Both the position numbers and the translations under genes were made by a program. 64,000 nt of DNA from positions 992,001 through 1,056,000 of the forward strand of contig NZ_CP168030.1 in NCBI RefSeq assembly GCF_041529975.1. Direction: 5' to 3'. The number at the start of each line of letters is the position of its first letter. The first letter of the stretch is position 1. Source of the DNA: Microbacterium maritypicum (GTDB lineage: Bacteria; Actinomycetota; Actinomycetes; Actinomycetales; Microbacteriaceae). This document shows positions 51,836 to 60,100 of the stretch, one piece after another. Below the pieces are notes generated by a model that searched no databases, had not been told where the DNA came from, and saw only the letters and a program-made list of their open reading frames with translations.

Positions 51836-54295
51836 ATGATAGATCTCGGGGACATCACTCACGCACACGGATCAGTGGTTGCGCTCCTGCAACGGAGCGG
51901 CCTGGTCGACCGACCTCGGTTGCGGCGGATCTTCGACGCCTTCGAGCGTGAGATCAGGGTCGTGGGTATCTGGGCTCCCGCCGGCTCGGGCAAGTCCGTG
52001 CTTCTCCGGCAGTGGATGGCCACCGTCGACGGCCTGGTGTGTTTCGCAGATGCCGCCGATGAGGCACAGGTGTTCGACGCGATCCAGCGGAGCAGGGCGG
52101 CAGGTGCCTCCCGGGTGTATCTCGTGATCGACCAGCTGGATCGGCCGTCGGCGCAAGCGCGGGAGGCCATCGCGGCGGCGGTCGACAGCGGCGATGGCCG
52201 CCTTCGGGTGGTTCTCGCCGGCAGATTCGATGCACTTCCGGTGTCGCCCGCCAGGTGGGTGCGAACCAGCGAGATCTCCGGTGCCGATCTCGCCTTCACC
52301 GCCGACGAGGCGACCAGCCTTCTCGCGGATGTGACAGCCCCCACCGGGAAGCAGCTCCGCGGTCTCCTCGCCCGCACCGGTGGGTGGGCGACCGCACTCG
52401 TGCTCGTGCGCCGTCTGCGGGAGACGGGCGACGGCTCGGTGGTGGATCGGTTCGACGGCGACAGTCGCCCTGTCGCCGACTATCTCGTCACCGAGGTGCT
52501 GTCCGCTCTCGATCCGGAGCAGGAAGAAGTGCTCGTCTGGTCGGCTGTCGCGCCGACGGTATCGGCAGCACTCGCCGTCACGGTGACGGGGAGTCCCGAC
52601 GCCGGTCGTGTTCTCGAGCAGCTCGCCTGTGCCAACTCGCTCGTGATGCGACAGGACGCGGATTCGTATCGGTTCCATCCCATCCTCTGGGCGTTTCTCG
52701 CCGCAGAGCAGCGACGACGCGATCTCCCACGGGCGAACAGCGCCCACGCAGCAGCGGCGCGGTGGTTCTCGGCGAGGGGCGATCTGCGCAGCGCCCTCGC
52801 TCAGACAGTCCGGGCCGCAGACGCGGCCGCGCTCGCCGCCTTCCTCGATCAGCACGGCTACGAGTTGATCTTCCAAGGCGAATCCGGCCCGGTGATGCGT
52901 GCCGTTCGCGCGGTCGCGCCCCGGGACCGCGAGAGGCTGGAGGCGGATATGGGGCTGCTTCTCGCGATTCCGCACTTCCCCGATCGCCCAGGGGCAGCGC
53001 AGCTCCTCCGTGTCCGCACCCACGCCCAGCGGAGGGCTGAGCGGACCGCCGTGGACGAGATCGTGGACGCGCTGTGGGCGCACGCGAATCGGCGGCGGGG
53101 CGACATGCGGGACCGGCCGCCACTAGCCGTCGACGCGTCCTGCTCCCGCGGAACCGCACTCCTTCTCGAGTATGTGCAGGTGTGGACCACGGGAGGGGTG
53201 GATGGCGAGATGAACGACAACATGAGCGCGGCGCTCGTGCACCTCGGCTCGCCGACCGCCGACACCTCGGAACTGCGGTGGTTGCGGATGCTCATCCTGG
53301 AGAGTGCGCTGTCGATCGTCTCCCGGGCGCCGAGTCGGGTCGACATGGAGCCTGTCCTCCTCCAGATCGAACGTGACCGGCTCAGTGGCGCCGATGAGCG
53401 GGATACCGTGGCTGCGCGCGCCGTCTGCCTCCAGGCGACGCGTGCCTATCACCGGGCCGACCCTCTCTCGACGAGCGTGCTGGAGCACTGGAGTCCTCGT
53501 GCCGGCGCACGCCTCGACCATTTGACGCAGATGCTCCTCGCGCTCGACGAGCTCACTCGTCGTGGGGGCGGCGCCGCGCTCGCGCGGGTGGTGGCTCTGA
53601 TCGAGAACGACCTCTCCGATACGGTCTCCAGCCTCGCCTATGCCGTGGTTCCTGCGATCGGGTCCGCCATCCGCCAGGGCGACGTGCCGCTGGCAGACCG
53701 GCTCCTGGCGCGCTGTCGTCGTGTACTCGGCGAATACAGCGTCGAATCGGCGACAGCGGCTTTCCTCCGGCATCCGAACCGTGAGGGCGATCACGTCCTC
53801 CGTGAGGCCTTGGCGGGCGGTGCTCCACGATTCACCCCGCTGGCTCTGGCCTCTGCCTGGGTGGCTCTTGCCGTTCACGCGCACCGCCACAGACGTGACT
53901 CGTCGGCGACCGCGGCGATCCTGAACGCGCTGATGTGCGCGGCGCCGCTGGGGGCCGTGCGGCCGTTCCTCCAGGAGGGGAACGAGCCGTCGGTCGTGCT
54001 GCGTGCACGCATCGAACGGTTGGGGGCGTGGCGGCCTGTGGCAGAGGAGATCCTCGCGCATCCGGACATGGCGATGTCGGAGAAGGCCGCGACCGTCACG
54101 ATCGCGAAGCTCACGGCGCGGGAACAGGAGTTGCTGCGGGAGCTTCCCGCCCACCAGAGCATCGCCGAGATCGCAGGGCGTCGGTACGTCAGCGCCAACA
54201 CCGTCAAGTCAAAGCTGCGAAGCATCTACAGCAAGCTCCAGGTCAACGGACGTGCCGAGGCGGTCGAGGCTGCTCGCCGTGTCGGTCTGCTCTGA
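51836..54295 (+). CDS. Large LuxR-family ATP-binding regulator (LAL/MalT-like)
   Basis: An 819-residue STAND-type activator. The P-loop is APAGSGKSVLL (about 48-58), an NB-ARC-like region with LVIDQLDRPSAQ follows, then a helical repeat region (about 320-750), and a C-terminal LuxR HTH (LTAREQELLRELPAHQSIAE, SANTVKSKLRSIYSKLQVNG). ATG at 51836 follows an AT-rich TGAAATAATAC with no Shine-Dalgarno, suggesting a leaderless start. The regulon is unknown; neighbouring genes are on either side in different units. Confidence 0.92.
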   Translation: MIDLGDITHAHGSVVALLQRSGLVDRPRLRRIFDAFEREIRVVGIWAPAGSGKSVLLRQWMATVDGLVCFADAADEAQVFDAIQRSRAAGASRVYLVIDQLDRPSAQAREAIAAAVDSGDGRLRVVLAGRFDALPVSPARWVRTSEISGADLAFTADEATSLLADVTAPTGKQLRGLLARTGGWATALVLVRRLRETGDGSVVDRFDGDSRPVADYLVTEVLSALDPEQEEVLVWSAVAPTVSAALAVTVTGSPDAGRVLEQLACANSLVMRQDADSYRFHPILWAFLAAEQRRRDLPRANSAHAAAARWFSARGDLRSALAQTVRAADAAALAAFLDQHGYELIFQGESGPVMRAVRAVAPRDRERLEADMGLLLAIPHFPDRPGAAQLLRVRTHAQRRAERTAVDEIVDALWAHANRRRGDMRDRPPLAVDASCSRGTALLLEYVQVWTTGGVDGEMNDNMSAALVHLGSPTADTSELRWLRMLILESALSIVSRAPSRVDMEPVLLQIERDRLSGADERDTVAARAVCLQATRAYHRADPLSTSVLEHWSPRAGARLDHLTQMLLALDELTRRGGGAALARVVALIENDLSDTVSSLAYAVVPAIGSAIRQGDVPLADRLLARCRRVLGEYSVESATAAFLRHPNREGDHVLREALAGGAPRFTPLALASAWVALAVHAHRHRRDSSATAAILNALMCAAPLGAVRPFLQEGNEPSVVLRARIERLGAWRPVAEEILAHPDMAMSEKAATVTIAKLTAREQELLRELPAHQSIAEIAGRRYVSANTVKSKLRSIYSKLQVNGRAEAVEAARRVGLL

Positions 54296-54311
54296 CCGGA
54301 TCGACACGGGG

Positions 54312-54345
54312 AGGGGCTCGCCGTCGCGTGAGACCACGAGCCCCT
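54312..54345. terminator. Hairpin between the LuxR gene and the SHOCT gene
   Basis: AGGGGCTCG / CGAGCCCCT with a 16-base loop, between convergent stops. It may serve both genes. The loop is long, so confidence is moderate. Confidence 0.6.
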
Positions 54346-54358
54346 GCTTCGCCTCGGA

Positions 54359-54748
54359 TCAGCCCGCGAGCACGCGCGTCTTGATCTGCTCGTACTCCGC
54401 AGCGGTGATGGTGCCGCCGTCGAGGAGGGCCTTCGCCTTCGCGATCTCGTCGCTCGGGCTGCTGCCGGCCACGGACTTGATGTAGTCGGCGGCGGCGGAT
54501 TGCGCGGCCTGCGTTTCGCGGACGCCGCGTTCCGCCATCCCTCCACCGCGGGCGATCAGGTAGATCAGCGCGGTGAGGAACGGGACGAAGACAAGGAAGA
54601 GCAGCCAGGCCGCCTTCGCCCACCCGTTCAGCTTGTGATCGCGGAACAGGTCCGTGATGATCGCGAACAGCGCGAACAGGTACGCGAACAGGACGAACAC
54701 CGCCAGGAACCACCAGACGATGTCCCAGAAACTGGCCCACAGGGTCAT
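54359..54748 (-). CDS. PLD-N and SHOCT domain membrane protein
   Basis: A 129-residue protein with two membrane helices (about 8-30 and 44-66) of the phospholipase_D-nuclease N-terminal type, then a C-terminal SHOCT motif (SPSDEIAKAKALLDGGTITA, then EYEQIKTRVLAG). The role is unknown; SHOCT segments often mediate oligomerisation. ATG at 54748 follows AGAGGTGACTTC. An upstream in-frame extension to 55144 overlaps guaB3 and is rejected. Confidence 0.88.
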   Translation of the reverse strand: MTLWASFWDIVWWFLAVFVLFAYLFALFAIITDLFRDHKLNGWAKAAWLLFLVFVPFLTALIYLIARGGGMAERGVRETQAAQSAAADYIKSVAGSSPSDEIAKAKALLDGGTITAAEYEQIKTRVLAG

Positions 54749-54932
54749 GAAGTCACCTCTCATAGAGAACGGGACCCGCTCGGATCCCGCAGGCCAACGA
54801 TCGCTGGCGATGGGAAGGTCGGTCATCCCCCCATCCGGGTGAAAGGCGGTGCACTCGGTGCTCGATGTCTTCGAGCGCTGTCGCCGTTCCGCGACGCTTC
54901 GAGCTCTGCCCGAGTCGACCGCCGCGCCCGGG

Positions 54933-54938
54933 TAGGCT
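54933..54938 (+). promoter_or_regulatory. -10 box TAGGCT of the leaderless guaB3 transcript
   Basis: TAGGCT lies exactly six bases before the GTG at 54945, favouring that start over ATG at 54951. Confidence 0.6.
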
Positions 54939-54944
54939 GGAGGG

Positions 54945-56066
54945 GTGACCATGGAGATCGAGCTCGGCCGAGGAAAGCGCGCACGTCGCGCGTACACGTT
55001 CGATGACATCGCGGTGGTGCCGTCTCGGCGCACGCGCAACCCGGAGGACGTGTCGACCGCCTGGACGATCGACGCCTTCGGCTTCGGCATCCCGGTGCTC
55101 GGAGCCCCCATGGACTCCGTCGTCAGCCCGCAGACCGCGATCATGCTGGGTCAGCTGGGCGGACTGGGTGTGCTCGACCTCGAGGGTCTGTGGACCCGGT
55201 ACGAGAGCCCGGAGCCGCTGCTCGCCGAGATCGCCGGTCTCGACGAGGGCACGGCCACGGTCCGCATGCAGGAGCTGTACGCCGAGCCGATCAAGCCCGA
55301 GCTCATCACCCGTCGCCTCGCGGAGATCCGCGAGGCCGGCGTCACGGTGGCGGGCTCGCTCACGCCGCAGCGCACGCAGGAGTTCTACGACACCGTCGCC
55401 CGCGCCGGCGTCGACCTGTTCGTCATCCGCGGCACCACGGTCTCCGCCGAGCACGTGTCCAGCGTCGCCGAGCCCCTCAACCTCAAGAAGTTCATCTACG
55501 ACCTCGACGTCCCCGTCATCGTCGGCGGAGCCGCCACCTACACCGCGGCACTGCATCTCATGCGCACCGGAGCAGCCGGCGTCCTCGTCGGCTTCGGCGG
55601 GGGAGCGGCGTCCACGACCCGCGCGACCCTCGGCATCCACGCGCCGATGGCGACCGCGGTCTCCGACGTCGCCGCCGCGCGCCGTGACTACCTCGACGAA
55701 TCCGGTGGCCGCTACGTGCACGTGATCGCCGACGGCGGCGTCGGCACCTCGGGCGACATCGTCAAGGCGCTCGCCATGGGGGCGGACGCCGTCATGCTCG
55801 GCGTCGCGCTGGCCCGCGCCACCGATGCGCCCGGCCGCGGATTCCACTGGGGTCCCGAAGCCCACCACCCGAAGCTCCCGCGCGGTCGTCGGGTCGAGGT
55901 CGGCGGCATCGGCACGCTCGAAGAGATCCTCTACGGCCCCGCGCCGGTCGCCGACGGCACCGCGAACCTGATCGGTGCGCTGCGAAAGTCGATGGCGACC
56001 ACCGGATACTCCGACCTCAAGGAGTTCCAGCGGGTCGAGGTCGTGCTCGCACCGTACGAGGCCTGA
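54945..56066 (+). CDS. guaB3: GuaB3 family IMP dehydrogenase-related protein
   Basis: Barrel protein of the IMPDH/GMPR superfamily. The 373 residues contain AYTFDDIAVVPSRRTRNPED, VIADGGVGTSGDIVKALAMG and the C-terminal GTANLIGALRKSMATTGYSD, but no CBS domains. The catalytic loop reads GFGGGAASTTRATLG, with Ser223 where GuaB has Cys312, so it probably cannot form the E-XMP thioester of IMPDH. Actinobacteria commonly carry this paralogue; its function is unsettled. Confidence 0.93.
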   Translation: MTMEIELGRGKRARRAYTFDDIAVVPSRRTRNPEDVSTAWTIDAFGFGIPVLGAPMDSVVSPQTAIMLGQLGGLGVLDLEGLWTRYESPEPLLAEIAGLDEGTATVRMQELYAEPIKPELITRRLAEIREAGVTVAGSLTPQRTQEFYDTVARAGVDLFVIRGTTVSAEHVSSVAEPLNLKKFIYDLDVPVIVGGAATYTAALHLMRTGAAGVLVGFGGGAASTTRATLGIHAPMATAVSDVAAARRDYLDESGGRYVHVIADGGVGTSGDIVKALAMGADAVMLGVALARATDAPGRGFHWGPEAHHPKLPRGRRVEVGGIGTLEEILYGPAPVADGTANLIGALRKSMATTGYSDLKEFQRVEVVLAPYEA

Positions 56067-56082
56067 GGTTCAGCGCACCACC

Positions 56083-56883
56083 GTGACGACTCCTGCTCTG
56101 TTCCCCCCGACCCTGCGTGAGGTTATGCTCCGGGGACGCTGGATCGGCATGCTGCTGCTCTGCCTCCTCGTCGCCGGCGTGTTCGCCTGGCTCGGGCAGT
56201 GGCAGCTCGAGCGTGCGATCGAGACGGATCCGCCCGACCCCGGCGCCACCGAGCAGGTGCAGCAGCTCACCGAGGTCCTCGAACCGGGCCAGTATCTTCC
56301 CGAGCCGCTCGTGGGGCAGCGTGTGGAGACCTCCGGTGTCTGGGTTCCCGAGGACTTCATCGTCGTGTCGAGCCGGTTCAACGACGACGTCCAGGGCTAC
56401 TGGGTCACCGGGCAGCTGCGCGTCGACGAGCGCACCTCCATCGCGGTCGCGATCGGTTGGGCGCCGGACCGGGCCACCGCGGACGCTGCGGTGAAGGAGC
56501 TCGAGGCGGGTGCCGACGGCTCTCCTGTCGATATCACCGGGCGCATCATCTCGGACGAGGGCCCCCAGGTCCCGCCGCATTCCGATCCCGAGCAACTGGA
56601 TCGGATGTCGCCCGCGGCCCTCCTCAGCCGTTGGCACGACATCGAGCAGCTCGACGTCTACCGCCCCTACCTGGCCTCGACGACGGCGACGGCCGGTCTG
56701 GTCGACATCTCGTCGCCGGCCCCCGAGGAGATGTCGCCGGTGAACTGGCTCAACGTCTTCTACGCGGTGGAGTGGGCGATCTTCGCGGGGTTCGCGTTCT
56801 ACCTCTGGTATCGCCTCGCGAAGGATGCCTGGGAGCGCGAGGTCGAGGAGTTCGAAGACGCGGCCGCGGCGGAAACCGTCTGA
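56083..56883 (+). CDS. SURF1 family protein
   Basis: Membrane protein expected to assist cytochrome c oxidase assembly. The 266 residues have a first helix (WIGMLLLCLLVAGVFAWLGQ, with WQLERA, the SURF1 signature), a large outer domain with VETSGVWVPEDFIVVSSRFN, and a final helix (about 225-247). GTG at 56083 lies 16 bases after guaB3, so they are probably cotranscribed, an order common in Microbacteriaceae. Confidence 0.93.
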   Translation: MTTPALFPPTLREVMLRGRWIGMLLLCLLVAGVFAWLGQWQLERAIETDPPDPGATEQVQQLTEVLEPGQYLPEPLVGQRVETSGVWVPEDFIVVSSRFNDDVQGYWVTGQLRVDERTSIAVAIGWAPDRATADAAVKELEAGADGSPVDITGRIISDEGPQVPPHSDPEQLDRMSPAALLSRWHDIEQLDVYRPYLASTTATAGLVDISSPAPEEMSPVNWLNVFYAVEWAIFAGFAFYLWYRLAKDAWEREVEEFEDAAAAETV

Positions 56884-57030
56884 TCGATCCGCGCATCCGC
56901 GCGCGTCACGCTGCGCAATTGCGTGCCGCCGCCTCGCGATAGCGACCTTCGTCAGGGGTCGTCGAGGCCATCCGGTGAGCGCTCGATGACGAATCGGAAA
57001 ACTCCGTTGAGGATGTCCGGACCGCTACGT

Positions 57031-57051
57031 ATGCTCGCACCATGTGAGCAT
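57031..57051. promoter_or_regulatory. Inverted repeat upstream of the secreted nuclease gene
   Basis: ATGCTC (57031-57036) and GAGCAT (57046-57051) form an imperfect inverted repeat in the 237-base gap after SURF1, about 70-90 bases before the nuclease start. The spacing suits an operator or promoter-overlapping site; no regulator is assigned. The rest of the gap shows nothing recognisable. Confidence 0.35.
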
Positions 57052-57120
57052 GCTGGGAGTTTCCCCTGTGTGCAGCGTCAGTCCTGAGAAGTGTCGAACC
57101 CGACCGAGGAGACAGCACCG

Positions 57121-60100
57121 ATGATGTCCGCTCCAGACGACGAGAACCGCATGGGTTCCGTCTCGCACCGTAGAAGTCGGGGGCGCATCGGCGCTCTCGC
57201 CGTGACCTGCGTCGCCACGTTGAGCCTCGGCTCGCTGGCCGCTGTGCCCGCCACCGCCGACACCACCGGCACGGGGGTGGTGATCAACGAGGCGTATCTC
57301 TCCGGCGGCAGCGCGGGGGCGGCGTTCAAGAACAAGTTCGTCGAGCTCTACAACCCGACCTCGGCGCCGATCACCCTCGACGGCATGTCGCTGCAGTACC
57401 GCTCCGGCACCGGGACCGGCGCCGCCAACGGCGTCGCCACGCTCTCCGGCGTGATCCCGGCCGGCGGCCACTACCTCGTGCAGGGCAACAGCAACGGCGC
57501 GAACGGCGCCGAACTGCCCGCTCCGGACGCCACGAGCACACTGACCCCGAGCGGCACCACAGGAACGCTGGCGCTCGTCGAGGGCACGGCGGCGGTGACT
57601 CTCACTCCCGGTTCGGTCGTGGGCGTCGACGGCGTGGTCGACCTGCTCGGCTACGGCACCTCCAACACGTTCGAGACCAAGGCGGCTACCCCGCCCGCCG
57701 GCAACACCGACGTGAAGTCGCTGAACCGCACCGACGGCGTCGACACCGACGACAACAGCGCCGACTTCACACTCTCGGCCACGATCACCCCGCAGAACTC
57801 CGGCGACACCGACCCGGGCACCGACCCGGGCGGCGAGCCGACGAAGGCGACGATCGCCGAGGTGCAGGGCACCACCGATGTCTCTCCGCTGAGCGGCAAG
57901 ACCGTGCAGGTCGAAGGCGTCGTCACGGCCGACTACCGCACCGGCGGCTACAAGGGCATCGTCATCCAGACGCAGGGCTCCGGCGGCGCGGCGGACGCGA
58001 CTCCCGGTGCCTCCGACGGCGTGTTCGTCTTCCTGAACGCTCTGTCTCCGAGCCTCGAGATCGGAGACCTCGTCTCGGTCACCGGCTCCGTGAGCGAGTA
58101 CTTCGGGCAGACACAGCTCAGCCCGGCCGCAGCAGCCGACATCGAGGTGCTGACCGCCGGCGTCGGCGTTCCTGCCGTCACGCCGCTGCCCGCCACGGTG
58201 CAGGGTGCCGACCGCGAGCAGTACGAGAACATGTACGTGGCTCCCGAGGGCAGCTACCGTCTCGCCTCCAGCCACCAGCTCTTCAACTTCGGCACGCTGT
58301 GGCTGAACGCCGGTGCAGACCTCGCGGTGAAGAGCACCGAGACCACGCGTCCCGGCGACGAGGCGGCGGCGATCGCCGCGGCCAACCGCGCCAACCGCAT
58401 CCTGCTCGACGACGGCTGGTCCATCCAGGTGTCCAACAGCGGACACCCGGGCGAGCAGCCGTACTTCACGAAGGATGCCGTCGTCCGCAACGGCGACACG
58501 GTCGACTTCGGCGACAACGGCTATGTGCTGCAGTGGGGCTTCAACGACTGGCGTCTGCAGCCCGTCGTGCCGATCGACGACTCCTCGTCCGCAGACCTCA
58601 AGGTCGGCTTCGAGGCGACGAACCCGCGCACCGAGTCCGCGCCCGAGGTGGGCGGCGACGTGCAGGTCGCGTCGTTCAACGTCTACAACTACTTCACGAC
58701 GCTGAAGAGTGAGAACTCGAACGCCCGCGGGGCCGCGAACGCGGCGCAGTTCGCGATCCAGAAGTCCAAGATCGTCGCGGCGATCAACGGACTCGACGCC
58801 GAGATCGTCTCCCTCATGGAGATCGAGAACTCGGTGAAGCTCGGCAAGCCCGTCGACACGGCGCTCAAGGATCTGGTCGCCGGCCTCAACGCCGACGCCG
58901 GCAGCGACGTGTGGGGCTACGTTCCCACGCCCGCCGCGCTGAACGACGCGGCGACGACCGACTTCATCACCAACGCGATCATCTACAAGAAAGACGCCGT
59001 CGAGACCGTGGGCGACAGCGCCACGGTCACCGACGAGACCGTGTGGGGCAACGCCCGCGAGCCGATCGCGCAGGCGTTCGACATCGACGGTCGCGTCGTG
59101 ACCGTGGTGGCGAACCACCTGAAGTCGAAGTCACCGCCCGAGGGCGCAGGTGCCGAGCCGGCCGACGGACAGGGCTTCTTCAACGCCGACCGCGTGAAGC
59201 AGGCGAATGCGATCCTCGCCTTCACCGCTGAGCTCGAGGAGACGACCGGCAGCAGCAACATGCTGCTGATCGGCGACTTCAACGCCTACGGCAAGGAGGA
59301 CCCGATCGACGTGTTCACGTCGAACGGGTGGAGCGACCTCGTCGCCGACAAGACCGATGGCCAGTACACGTACACGTTCGACGGCGAGCTCGGCTCGCTG
59401 GACCACGTGATCGCGTCGCCGTCGCTCGTGTCGTCGATCACGGGCGCGGGCGTGTGGGGCATCAACTCGCCGGAGTGGAGCGACCGCGGCTACGCGTACG
59501 GCGCCACCGAGGAGGGCACGCCCTACCGCTCCAGCGACCATGACCCGATCATCGTCGGCGTCTCCTCGGAGATCCCGCCGGTGAGCATCGACGTCGTCAC
59601 GGTCAACGACTTCCACGGCCGGGTCGAGGCCGACGGTGCCGCCGCCGGTGCCGCCGTCCTCGCGGGAGCCGTGAAGCAGTTCCGCGACGCGAACCCGAAC
59701 ACGATCTTCGCCGGTGCCGGCGACCTGATCGGTGCGTCGACGTTCACCTCGTTCATCAACGACGACAACCCGACGATCGACGCGCTGAACGCGGCCGGTC
59801 TCGATGTCAGCGCTGCGGGCAACCACGAGTTCGACCAGGGCTGGGAAGATCTGCGCGACCGCGTGCAGGAGCGCGCGGACTGGGAGTACATCTCGTCGAA
59901 CGTGTTCGTCACCGAGACCGGCGAGCCCGCGCTCGCACCGGCCTGGGTGAAGGAACTCGACGGCGTGAAGGTCGGCTTCGTCGGAGCGGTGACCGAAGAC
60001 CTCGACTCGCTCGTCTCGCCCGAGGGCATCAAGGATCTCGAGGTCCGCAGCATCGTCGATTCCGTGAACGCGGTGGCCGACGATCTGCGCGACGGTGACG

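Noticed and set aside
41734..54295. Genomic island with integrase and attachment sites
   Set aside because: The gene content is accessory, but no integrase, transposase, tRNA or flanking direct repeat was seen, so only variable gene content is claimed.
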